A stretch of DNA of 64,000 bases, from NCBI GenBank assembly GCA_029721515.1, contig CM056569.1:12750507-12814506 (forward strand), in the 5' to 3' direction. The position numbers and the translations under genes were made by a program. Positions 45,602 through 58,200 of this stretch are shown one piece after another (position 1 is the stretch's first letter; each line of letters opens with the position of its first letter). Under the pieces are notes generated by a model. The model was not told the DNA's origin and did no database searches. It was given only the letters and a program-made list of their open reading frames with translations. The DNA comes from Synanceia verrucosa. Taxonomy: Eukaryota > Chordata > Actinopteri > Perciformes > Synanceiidae.

Positions 45602-46404
45602 TGTCTAAATGGCGCTGCATTGAGTTGAAGGAGACTGACTGACTCACTGTTGCAGATGACTGCCTGTTTGGTCGTCTGCATTGCCAATACACACAAACAC
45701 AGAGAGCCAATAACCTGTGCACCGTCACAAACAAACAGAAACACACACACACACACACACACACCAGCAGACCTGAATGACTGGTGTTTTTAAAGGAGTG
45801 TAAGTCTGCAGAGGGGATGACTCATACCTGCCTTCAGACACTGTTCACAGCTGCTAGCTTGACTTTGCAATGACCGGCTGTCTGACTTTGTCTGTGTGCT
45901 CTTGCATCATGTTGAAACAGAAACAAATAGAGCATCTGCAAATGCTCTTACGATGTTGCTCAAAGTCCTCATGGTGTTAATTTGTGATTAGATGTTACAG
46001 CAGTTATTCCACTTTACATCAAATAACCATTATAGAACAGAGGTGAAGGAATAGGTAAACTTTTTTAATCGATAGCTGTGCCCAGAAAATCACCACCATT
46101 TATTGTGATATGTGATTAGTCAACCAGCAGCCTGCCTGTCTGCACATGATTGTGAGCGATAGTGAGCTCATAACGAGACACTCCAAGTGTCCAAGTGTCC
46201 AAAGTACTTTAATTGTATTAGCAACATTTTAAGGTATTGGTGATTTGTTAAGTGATACTCAGCCATTCTTATGTGTGATTATAATATAATATGATTAGGA
46301 TTAATATAATATGATTCTGTATTATAATTTAATTTAATTGTAAATAGTAATATTTTTCTGTTATTTTTTATATCCTCTTATTTGTATTGTGATTGCATTT
46401 CTTG

Positions 46405-46472
46405 CTGCTGCTACACAGTAATTTCCCAAGTTGGGATCAATAAAGTAATTCTATTCTATTCTATTCTGATTA
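46405..46472. repeat. Dispersed repeat tail with ATTCT pentamers
   Basis: GCTGCTGCTACACAGTAATT, TTGGGATCAATAAAGTAATT, then (ATTCT)n. The shape is that of a retroposon 3' end with a simple-sequence tail. Confidence 0.45.
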
Positions 46473-48177
46473 TATTGAAAAAGAAAGAAAGCGATTAGCC
46501 TAGCTTAGCATAAGGTATCACCTGTCTTCACACTAAGCTTGGCTAATCTGCTACATAGCGTAAGGACATAAGAGTAATATCCAGCTTCTTATCAAACTCT
46601 TGGCAAGAAAGTGAATGAATGAATGTATTTTCCCGAATGTCAAACCGAAAACTTCTAACTTGATGAATAGAGAATTCTATCCAAAGTAAAAAAAAAAAAT
46701 AAAAAAAAGCCAGTAAGGGAAATGTCAGCGCCTCCTCCTGTTTACTTCTTGTGCCTGCAGCAGCTTTCAATAAGCAGCCAGGTGGATGACAGGTTGCTTC
46801 AACAAGACCACGAGGTTTAGCTGTGTGACATCAGCCAGCTCAATTTCTAAATCACTCACAAATATGTTTTCTGTTGAATCACTTCTGTGGGACGAATCTT
46901 CAGTGTGTTTTCAGCTGTAAGATATTTCTATTTATTTGCTTCTCACTGTTTCTGGGTGCTGGTGATTGCCTTGGGCACCAAATTGGTAAAGGTTGGTACT
47001 GTAAGTCAGACACAAAGACTTCACATCACAGCCTTCAATCATTCATGTGACGTCTGTGCAATCTGTCAGCGGAGAAGAGGGACAAAAAATGGGCCCAGGG
47101 AGTTTAATCACACACACTGATGAGCCCTGGAGTCAGTACGCCACTCCAAAGGTCACGTCCAAAAGCTTAGTCAAGCTTGTGACTCAGAGCAGGTGAAACA
47201 AATGATTGATATTCCAGCGCTCTGGAGTTGTTATGGATTTTGTCTCGAGAACATGAGCTCCTGATAGACAGCATTCAATGATCAACACTAAATCCTGCAA
47301 AATGAGAATGAAACGAGCGACAACGTGGTTCAAACCTTGGTCCTGAAATGTCAAATTGGACCCAAGCACAGAAAACCCGCCACAGCCTTTAAATAGATAA
47401 CAAGAAGACAAAGAGAATAACGACTTCAACTGGCCAACAACTCTGGCAACTGCAACTATCCAAACCATAAATCTCTTTAATATTGCAGTGGGATGACTGA
47501 ACTGGTAGCTTCTTGGCAATAGACACAGAGATCAAGAGGTTTAGTAATTGATAGAGCAGCTAACAAGGCGTGAGCGATTAAAGCTATGGTTTGGTTTAAC
47601 ACAATGTTCACCCCGATGTTTCATCATCACACTTTCATTAATTGTCTACAAAAAATAAAGAATAAACTGAGGAGGAAAATAAAAGTTAGCTGCAGATTAT
47701 GTCCCAAAGTAACAGAAAAAATACTATAAATATTTAAGTGGAGTGCTGCAGATTGTATTTCTTTTCAACAATGACACATTCTTGCCTATTTTTAAATAAA
47801 ACATGAACACAAAGAAAGAAACCGAAGAGGGAAATGAAATGAAAGTTTCAAGAGTGGAGTCCATACTCTTTAGAGACTTATCACTGCCTATGGTCAGTTT
47901 ACAACTGACACCTAAATTACATTAGAAAGACTATAGATTCAGTTTAAATGATGAGCATGTTTTGAAGCAAACTAGCTTGAACTGAAAGGCACTGATTTGT
48001 TCACAATCATGTTTGGTGGGAAGCCCTGCCTGCCTCACTTGAATACAAAAGAACAGTAACTCTTCAGTGATTGAGCACATCTCATCTCCCTCGCTGTGTT
48101 GTGCTTTGGCTGGTACGAAACTGTGTTTATATAACCCCCTCAGGGTGACAACTGCACATACATAGACAATGAGCCGC

Positions 48178-48181
<4 letters not shown>

Positions 48182-48224
<43 letters not shown>
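48182..48224. repeat. (AC)n microsatellite
   Basis: About 21 units. Confidence 0.96.
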
Positions 48225-48226
<2 letters not shown>

Positions 48227-48325
48227 AAATGAATCATGTAGCATATACGCTCCAATAGCATTTGAGTTCCCATCTGCTCTCACTTAAAGACATCTTGAGC
48301 TGTTCTCACCTGCTTTACAGCACAG

Positions 48326-48327
<2 letters not shown>

Positions 48328-48368
<41 letters not shown>
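48328..48368. repeat. (AC)n microsatellite
   Basis: About 20 units, about 100 bp from the previous array and in the same sense. Confidence 0.96.
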
Positions 48369-48369
<1 letters not shown>

Positions 48370-48761
48370 GCTCTGCATTCATTCAGCCTACATAACCAAT
48401 CTATAGCACCTAGTAATGTGGCTGTGCCCGGAGCAGACACACAGATGTCTCACCACTCCGTTAACAATGTAAATCAGCCCCTGGGTGGGTTTACGCACCT
48501 GCCACAGCTTCCAGCACACACTCATTCACTCATTTCACATTTCACCTACACACTCATCAATAGCTCATATTCCGCCACACACAGTTAATCAAAATCCAGC
48601 AGCACATCCCACAGCAACAAACAAACTCGAAGCAGCGCTGAGCGTGCATCTGCAGTCACATCCAATAATATCCTGTACGGCCCTGCATATAGATGGTTGT
48701 ATAGTGGAAGACAATGGAAACATAATCTCCCAGTAAGTGAGACAGAGAGAGAGTTAACCCA

Positions 48762-48870
48762 AGGAGGAGCAGAAAGTAGGTCCAATGCTGTTGCCATGGT
48801 GATTAATGAGATACAAAAGTCTTTAACGTTATCATTAAGGGTGTGAGAGGAGTGTGTGATTGTGTGTGTG
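48762..48870. repeat. Non-coding block related to 36304-36410, copy B
   Basis: ATGCTGTTGCC, TGGTGATTAATGAGATAC and GTTATCATTAAGGGTGTGAG mirror copy A with scattered differences. This copy too runs into TG-rich sequence. Confidence 0.5.
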
Positions 48871-51800
48871 TGACAGAGAGAAAGAGAAATGATCACTCCT
48901 CAGTGAGTTTAGTCCGAGCCCTCCGGCTGCTCCTCCATCTTTGGATCAATAATGTTTTCTCGCATCTAACTGAGACGCTGTTTGACAGGGAGGTGAAGGG
49001 GGCAATAAAATCACACACACACCACACATACAGGAGAGCTCAGAGTAAACCTGAGTGAAATCAGCTTTCTGCCGGTCTGCCATGTCTCCCTTCAAATATG
49101 AATTAAGCTGCTGCTTCTGGGCAGCGGCTCCAGCCAGCTCACCTCTGAGGACTGGTCAAGGTCGCCAGTTGGCATGGCAAAATGTGACCAGAGATGCAGT
49201 GCCTTCGAGCAAGGAATCCAATGCTTATGAGGAGTGTGTTTGTACTCTCATGTGTAAACTGTCCGTTCTGACTTTCTATCTCACAGGCAGCCATTGTTTT
49301 CCATTAATTACAGTACGAGCAATAAAAGTCAGCTCAAAGAAACTTGCTCCAGAGAGGTAATCCATCAGTGAAGCAGCTTGGAAAACTTTTCATTCATATA
49401 CTATCAATTCATGATAGTTTAGGTGCCAGCCAGGGCAGTTTCCAGAAACACTGCTTTCTCCTAGATTCAAGTGCTATTTGACTTTTACGATTTGAAAGGG
49501 AGCCGCTTTTTTCGACCGGGTGTCCTTGAGCGCAACAAAAGCACTTTTCTAAAGCAGCCGCCGTTCGCAACCATATTTCCAATAAAGGAAAAAAGCTGTT
49601 CACTTTAAGTGTATATAACAAGCAAACTCATTTGCCAAAAGCTATCAATCTAAAACCTTTAAGCTGCACTACTTCACATTTTTATGTGTCAAATCACTAT
49701 GTGTGATGTGAAAAGAGCAGCTCAACGCACTCACTGAATTATCATCCAGCATTTCAACACAGACAGTGGGAACTTAAAACATTTAACAATACAGAACTAA
49801 ATGGTTCAAAAAGAAGAAAAAATGCTGAATATTAAGTAGATGTATTATTGATGATTGGCCCATCGACCATTCACCATTCAGAGCCGGTACATGTGTGTAT
49901 GTGCATTCCCAACTTCAATTAGGGATTTCTTGCTTCCACAATAATGAGTCAAATTACGGCTGGTCGATTGATCTGCAGATCCAGGGGTCGATGTGACCTA
50001 ACTGAGGCAGGAATGAAAGCGCTTTTGAAGCACCCAGCTCTGGATCGACATCCTTCGTAACCAGCAGATCTGAGAATAACAAGCATTCATCACGCACAGA
50101 AAGCCACACACAGGTTTGTTCTAATGTTCCCACTTTCCCTGTCATGCATATTTTATGTATATGAATGTTAGCTGTGTGTGCATGTGAAACTTCACAGATC
50201 ACACACTGCACAGCATTTACTAGTACTCTTTGAAGCCATAATTGGCCACAGGCTCATAAAGATGGTGTGAAGATGCATGCATGTGATGCCTGCATGTGTG
50301 TGTGTGAGTATAATATCTACTCTGATTCATCTAAAAGCATGTTTGATGTCGTGACTGAGATCCAAGCAAGCAACAGATTGACATGCTGTTAATGCCAGAG
50401 GAGCAGAGCAATGACGAGAGAGGAGGATGTAAGGAAAGAGGGAGGAAAAGGAAAGGAAAGGAGCAGGCGATAAGAAAAAAAGAGTAATGGCAATGCAATA
50501 CAGGAGGAGGAAATGAGAAAAGTGTCAGTGGGCCCTTTAGGCTGAAAAGGCCAGAAAGGTTTGTAGGAGTATCAGCAGACAGATGAATGGAGAAGTGTGT
50601 ATGAATGTTTCATTCTAGCTCTACATTACAGAGTGGATTTAATGAACATGGCCAAGGGGCTGGGGGTTAATCAGGAATCTGCCTTTATAAAGACATGATC
50701 AGACTTGATCTAAAATGTATTAATAACCATAGTAGAGCAGCATCGACAGTAAAACTGATAAAAAAAAAGAACAGTTAAAGTCAAACTTTGATTAAATTTG
50801 AGATATAGACCGACCTAGATACAGACACACATGAGGAGTTTTTGTTTTTGTGTTGTTTTCACTGGTTTGAAGTATGCAGAGCTCTGAGGATGTACCATCA
50901 GACTTTACATAATAACATAATAATTATTATAGCAGTTTTTTGAATGATTAACTAAAATCATAAAAACATTTTTTTCCTCTCCACTGAGCATGTGTAGGAT
51001 GTTTTGTACATCATCTCAACACTTCGGGAGGCTCTTAACATTTGTTAAGTGTTTCTTCCATCATTTTTCTGTCAGTTGGTAACGACACAAGTGTAACACA
51101 AAATAATTATACAGCACCAAAAAACTGGTTAACCCTGCTTCTCTAAGTAGGGTGAGTGAGTGGTTCACTGTTCACTTCTGTTGTATTAAACTGTGTAACC
51201 TTTACATATCAGAAAGATAGAAACTAAGTGCAGTTCAAAGTGAAAATGCTGGTTAGGAGGTATTGGCTCATCTTTAATATAAATTCCTTCACACTCTGGC
51301 TGACGGTCGGTGTCGCCACCAGGCTCCAGATCGTCATTATCTCTATTTATCCATCATTCATCATAAATTGTACCGTGAGATGATGCTATGATACTAAATT
51401 CTGATTGGCATTTAGGTGTCCAGCAATTATGCAATCATATGTAAAACCATTTATATAATTACAAAAGCCATGTGCTGTTGTGCTGTCCATGCATGCTGAC
51501 AGTAATATACCCAATGTGACACAGTGTCCAGGTGTGTTGTAATTCCTAATGAGCAACAAACTAAATGAAAAGTGTATGAAAGCCTCCATGCAGCTGTGGA
51601 CTGCATGCTGTGATGGTGGATAAGCCTGCCTATAGCTGGCACTAGCAGTTTTATGGGTCTGTGGCTTCACATAATCCCCCACAATGTAATGTATGCAATC
51701 TCATAATGCATATTACACGTATGGTATTACGCAACACACAATCAGCGTAATCTTCTCCTGGCTTTCTACGGATAGACAGTCATGGATATGTTTTGTTGAT

Positions 51801-51891
51801 GCTCGCGAACACTCTGCTCTCCCCGAGCGCAAGTCACATTGCAGATGTTCATATCCAGTATCTGCCAGCCTCCATTGGTTTGTTTTTGCTC

Positions 51892-51894
<3 letters not shown>

Positions 51895-51932
<38 letters not shown>
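51895..51932. repeat. (TG)n microsatellite
   Basis: About 19 units. Confidence 0.96.
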
Positions 51933-51936
<4 letters not shown>

Positions 51937-52188
51937 TTGATGCTGAGCGGTCCTGGCAGCACGGTGCTCAGACTTCCGTCCCATGCTAATGTCACACACA
52001 GAGAGGATAGCAGAGAGCCTGAGGGAGCTAGCTAGCTAAAACACACACACACCCGGTTATCATGCATAAATAAATGAATGTGAACATTGAGAATGAACAT
52101 TTAAACCAAGCATACCCACAACAGTGCACTATGAAGGCTGATCTACACAGCTCCTCATGGATTTCTGTTTGCTTCACTGACTCTGGTG

Positions 52189-52220
<32 letters not shown>

Positions 52221-52250
52221 ACACGCACACACACACACACACACACACAC
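52189..52250. repeat. (AC)n microsatellite with GC interruptions
   Basis: About 31 units with three ACGC-type variants, opposite in sense to the TG array 260 bp to the left. Confidence 0.96.
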
Positions 52251-52914
52251 GTCGTGCAGGCTGTTCATTTAAGTGTTATTTTTCTGCTGCTGGACCTTGA
52301 CGACATCTGAACTTACATGGTTCACAGCTAAAAGTCGTCACACTGTTTGAACACGCTTTCCGTCACACAGACCTATACATAGAAGCACTTTGTGTCTCTC
52401 CCTCACACAGTGAACACCAGCCATCCTGAGGGAACCTCAGCCTTTGCACTTTGTGAGTCTTTGCTCAGCCCCGTCGCCTTTCACCTCCAACCAAAGCTTC
52501 TCTCCATTTTCATGTCACAGCTACTTACAGCAGCTTCACTCTGAGCGACTTGCAGTTGTAAGAGCAGACCGTAAAGAAATCCAAATTTGTTGGGACCAGC
52601 TTTCACTTTATGAGTAAAGCTTCAGGAACAGGGGATTTAGTCAAGTTGACTTGTCTATGAGTCAGAGTATGCGCAACATTTTGGGATAACATCTGAGGTA
52701 AGAACAAGGATGGGGCCTATGGACAAACTGAAAAGATGTGTGGGGAAGTTAGATTCAGTTCAATTCATCTCCTCCAGCCATAATTCATAAGGAACTGGCA
52801 CTGGCCTTTTCTATTTCTCCTCCAGATCTTTAATTTCTAAAGTAAATACCTCTGTAGTGGTGATGAGAAATCACTGCTCTTTCCAATGAATGCCAAAAAG
52901 AAGTGTGTCACATT

Positions 52915-52916
<2 letters not shown>

Positions 52917-52945
<29 letters not shown>
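52917..52945. repeat. (GT)n microsatellite
   Basis: About 14 units. Confidence 0.94.
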
Positions 52946-52947
<2 letters not shown>

Positions 52948-54786
52948 CCTGTGAGTGATGCCAAGAAGCAGTACAGTTTGATAACAGAGCAGATGGATAA
53001 CATGAGCGCACTTGATTTGTTTGTGTTCAGGAAATGGGAGCAGCAGAGCTGTGGTAAAACTAATGAAGTTAAATGGAACCGAGTCTTTCATTAGCTCAAA
53101 GCTTTCCCGCATGATAAAAAACAACCCACACTGCCCTGCCCTTTCCCTTTCTTTATCTTATTTTCAAAACAGCGCATTATTTTCAGGTAAGAAAACAGAA
53201 CAAGGGCTTTATTTTCAGATTCATGCTGGCACCTGTGCCCTTTTGAGATCAGTCACACTGATGGTCTAATGGGCTTAGAGAAAGGGGACAAAACTTCCAC
53301 AAAGACAAACCATGAAAACTAATCATGGCGTGAGTGTGTAGTGAACTAAAGAGAAAAAAAGTTTTACTGTTTATCGCTCCTGATCCTCATCCCTTCTTCA
53401 AACCAATCAGAAAACCACCAGACACATCAATCCTTCCTCCACACACAGACAAACAGAAAAAGCACCAGGTCCAATGAAACTGACACTTGTAAGATTTCAC
53501 ACTCACACATGCATGCACACACACATTGCATGCAGCATATCTGGACAGCTTGTATGTGTGTGGACTCTTATCAGATTACATAAGATAGGTTTGGGTTTAT
53601 GCTGCTGTGACAGATTACTGGGCAAAAGGAGGATAAAAAGCAGCCATGAAGGAAAGACTAGGACAAGAGAGATTAAAGTAAATTTGGAGGTATGATGCAA
53701 GATAAAGCACTGCAGGGAAGGACAGGGTTAAGATCTCTCTGTGGGGAGGACAAGACAATGATAAAGACACATGGGAGGGAGGGATGGTGGACATTGGACA
53801 GAGAAAGCAGGGGAGGAATAAAGGTGGTAAACATCCCAGGCAGACAGGAGGGCATCAGGTGAGGAGGCCAGAGAGGGACTAATGGGAAAAATAAGACTGA
53901 TAGAGAAGGACAGACAGGAGTGAAGCTGATGAGTGAAAAGACAAGAGACAAGGTAATCAGAGAAAAGATGTGGGAATGGGAGCGACCATAGAGGAGGAAT
54001 GAAGAAAGAGGTGGAGGAAAATGAAAGTGACAGTAAAACAGGGGAGCTAAAGAAATATATGACTATTCTCATCCTACTGTCTTAAGAAATCACTGAACAT
54101 TGCTGGGACCTTTTCCCAGGAAAATCTGGATTCTCACCATACATGAAGTTTGGTTTTTAAAGCTGCAATAATCAGTATTTCACTATCAAATGGGACAGAT
54201 GACAATGTACAGTGTGAAAGAAACCACTCATAGTGATAAAAATGTCACCAGCTCTACAATGGATTTATATTCATCAGGCAGCCAAAAGCATAACTCCAAA
54301 ATGAATACTAATTTTGTTCTGTATCTGCTAGATGTATAGATAGTTGTTTGCCAACAGACAACCCATATCAAGTTTACATAATGCCTCTAAGTGGCCAACA
54401 AAACAGAATTATTGGATCATCCTTTATTCAGCATCTCACCAGTTTAAGTATGAGTGGTTACATAAGGTTATTTCTGTGTGCAGTGGGCCAGAGGAAAAAA
54501 ATACACTAAAAATACACAACACAGTCCCATTTGGGCTTGTTCTGCTGGTTTGAGGCACAGGATCAGTATTGCTGATGGATGTTTAGCTGTAACATTAGGG
54601 CTGTTTCATATTCTTGATGTTCCACTACTGATTTAATGCTGACATGTGATCAAGTCATAGGTTTTATTGACAGATTTTGCACTCACCTTATTCTAAAAGA
54701 CTTAATCCGTCATGGACTTTTATTGTGAAGGGGTTAACACTGACTAATATATTTTTTGTAGTGCTGTAATGTGGAATTTGTACATT

Positions 54787-54826
54787 TACATACAGTAAAT
54801 GTACATTTGTACATTTACTGTATGTA
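54787..54826. repeat. Perfect 19-bp palindrome, 2-nt spacer
   Basis: TACATACAGTAAATGTACA (54787-54805) is followed by TT and its exact reverse complement (54808-54826). It is a 40-bp cruciform candidate about 80 bp before SINE copy 2. Confidence 0.88.
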
Positions 54827-54916
54827 GTGTGTGAATGGATTGCAGGAAGAGTGGAAAACCTACTAAACATACACATCCAAAGGGATTATAAACTTTAAAA
54901 TTTTAATGGCAATATA

Positions 54917-55274
54917 AATGGTGGCACGGTGGTGTAGTGGTTAGCACTGTCGCCTCACAGCAAGAAGGTACCGGGTTTGATTCCCGGCCTGGGGGCCTTT
55001 CTGTGTGGAGTTTGCATGTTCTCCTCATGTCTGCGTGGTTCTCTCTGGTACTCCGGCTTCCTCCCACCATCCAAAAACATGCATGGGGATTAGGTTAATT
55101 GGCTAATTTAAATTGACTGTAGGTGTGAATGTGAGTGTGAGTGGTTGTCTGTCTCTATGTGTCCTGTGATGAACTGCAGACTTGTCCAGGGTGTACCCTG
55201 CCTTTCACCCTAAGACAGCTGGGATAGGCTTCAGCCCTCCCATGACCCTATGTGAGGACAAGCAGTAGAAAATG
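54917..55274 (+). mobile_element. tRNA-derived SINE copy 2
   Basis: Same family as the copy at 42.7 kb, in the opposite orientation. A-box-like GGTGGTGTAGTGG occurs near 54930, and B box GGTTTGATTCC at 54974-54984, where the usual CG has become TG. It is flanked by an 11-bp duplication ATGGCAATATA (54906-54916 and 55275-55285). About 350 bp long, with conserved CCACCATCCAAAAACATGCA and GGGTGTACCCTGCCTTTC blocks. Confidence 0.88.
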
Positions 55275-58200
55275 ATGGCAATATACATAGAGTGAGAGAC
55301 AGATAGAGGAGGATGTAATGTGGGGAATGACAGACAGGGAAAGGAGAGATGGAGAAAATTTAAGAGTGAGCGCTGCACAAACAGGGCGGCGAGAGAAAGT
55401 GGAAGAAAAATAACAGGGCAGAAAAGGAAGAGAAGAGAGGTAGAGAGAGTCACAGAGGAAAAACAAAAAAAATCTATGCTTCATCTGTTCGACAGCAGCC
55501 ACTAGCCACTCCAGAGACGCTCATACTTTTGTCAATATTGAACAAACACTTCAGAATCCTCCTTAAACAAGAGCAATGCTTTCTGCAGACTGTTCACGTC
55601 ACATGGCGCCTACTCAAACCTGTCCATTCAGAAAAGCGTTAAAAGGTCAATGCATTCTTCATCAGAGCCCATTTTCACAGCTGATTGGATAAGTCTGTGA
55701 TTGTCCATTTCACATCCTGCATCTCATTCATGAATTCAAAAGAGCAGATTGTGCTGAATCTGGTCTCTGTGGGCGACTGAGAAAAGAACAGAAGCAATGT
55801 GCTCTTTTTATTTCTCTTATCAGTCTCAAATCACTGCCACCTTAGTCACTTTCCTCCACTTAGCACAGTCTCATGCTGCCAAGCATCAAGCCATCCCTGA
55901 AATGTAATTTAAGGCAACAGCAACAACAATAACATCATCTGCAGGATGCTCTGCCAGGTGAATGGTTGCTTACAGACTCAGACAAAGACAGATTCAGACA
56001 CAGTTACTATCTCTCACACCCACTGTCACCAGTTCAGGTGTGAGTGTAACAGACTGAGGTTATTCATAAAACAAATGGCTCCCCTCCGCCTTGGAGCTTT
56101 CTATTCTGAGCGACAGCAGGGCGAGTCTCTGCATACCAATGAGCAGCTCATCCTTAAACATCTGGTGACAGTGATGCTGTCAGGTGTGTTTGCATCTGCT
56201 TCTATGGAGATTAACATGTTACATCGTATTCACTTCTATTTAAGTGTTCAAGCTTAAATTCATTTATCACTTTGAACTTTGAGTTTTGAAAAATATGGGA
56301 ATATAGATCTGACTGCTGTTTGAATATCTCCTGCGAATAAAGCCTTGGGATTGAGAAGAGTGTGTTCTATAAACTGAGACCGTAAAAATGAAAATGAAAC
56401 CTTACAAATCACAAGCTGCAAGCTATAAAACAGACCATTGCACAATTCAATACGTTGAGAGATTTTGCTGAAAATAATATTTGCTGAGTTGAAGGGATAT
56501 TTTGCTCATTTCCAACCAGCTCTGTGTCATCACAGGGTGGCAGAGGACTTTCCCGACAAATCTGCAAAGTTTCCCTTTACAGTAAGTATTCTTACCCGCT
56601 TACTTAATGTCAAGTCTTAGCATTATCCTGTAACTGTAGCCAAAGTAGTAGCTGTCCATCAAACCTTAGGCCTTATCAATTAAAGAAAATCTGTAAAAAC
56701 CCACTGGAAGTTCATTACATTCCATCAGGCATTGTAATGAAGCCCTGCACTTTTCTTTGTGGTGCACTTTCTTTTCATCATGTACTTCTCTGACTGTGAT
56801 AAATGGTTCCTTGTTTTATTGATGGTGTTAGAAATGGATGCACCTGGACGCAATATTATCTACATTTGTCACCTGTAACGTTAATGAAATACTGTGTGAC
56901 GTAACTCATGAATGCAGGCAATAATGCCTCTGTAATAAAAGTGAGCTTCTCACGGAACATTCAGCCCTGTCCCTCAGTCAGTAACATATACCGTATATAC
57001 ACAAACTACAGCTTTTTGTGATCGTTGCAATCAAAACTGCCTGATTTTGCAGCGGCTTTCAATAATTGCGAGACAGTTTGCAGAGTTCATGATTTTTTGG
57101 GGGGAAAAGTTGCGGTAATTGGCAAAAAATGCAAGTCAATTAAAAAAAAAAAAAAACTACTAATGAAAAAAGCATCATATGATAATAAGCATACTGCACA
57201 TACCAGAAACAGCTGGAAAAAATAGTTCTTTTTTTTTTTATTTATGAGAACCATGGGCTTAAATTTTTTAAAAATATATTCCTGAGTCATAAAAGTGATC
57301 TGGCTTTACAAAATAGTCTGTGACTCCAAGAATTCAGACAACATTTTCAGTAAAAAAAAAAAAAAAAGTGCTTTAAAGGCTTTTTTTAATGATATTAATT
57401 CGACACATACACTATATACCTGTAAGAGCGTATAAAACTCATGTAAATTAACACACACTTTACACGCAAGAACAAAGTGTGAGCTCAGATTTATATCTGT
57501 AAGGCTTTCATGTAAAACATTAGGAAACTGTTTGACACTTTCGCTGTTATTTTTGTTGGCAAATGCGAGATGTTCGCTTTCTTCATTCTGGATCTCAGTG
57601 GGCACTGCAGAGTCTGTCACATGACGAACAGCATATTTTTTTCCAAATAATGTGGGGAAATCGCAGGAATTTTAAATAACTACAAGCCACCACAAATATT
57701 GTGGCGATTGGTTGAGCATGGATTATTGTGATTACAATATTGCGATTTCCTAGAGGGACTGAGCTTTATGATCCTCCCAGCCAAAGGTGAGTGACAGTGG
57801 CTGTGCTTCATAGAGAAAATGATTCCCTCTAATGACTATACAGAAGCCTGGAGCTTACGCATGTGTGTGATAAATGGAGTGAGTCCAAACAATATATTTA
57901 CCACCTCTAAGTGATACAAAATACTGAGAGGAGAGCAATACTGCAACATCCCACTGTCCTCTCTGATTTGGTCAATATGAGGATGAAGCCAATATGGTGC
58001 ATGCAGTACCTCAGTGCTCCGGGCTATTAACGACTCATTTCATCGTTTGTGACTTTACCTCCAAATGACTCAGTGAGGTAAACAAATGCAAGGGCCAAAT
58101 CAGTCTGCTGTTTAAGTGGCATCATTGTCGGTGCATCTGGAGGCCTGCATGTCAGAGGCTGCCACCCAGCTTGGAAATCACACCACCACCGCAATAAATG

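Noticed and set aside
57000..57760. AT-rich region resembling a decayed DNA transposon
   Set aside because: The candidate ends (near 57010 and 57750) do not form a convincing inverted repeat and no duplication was seen.
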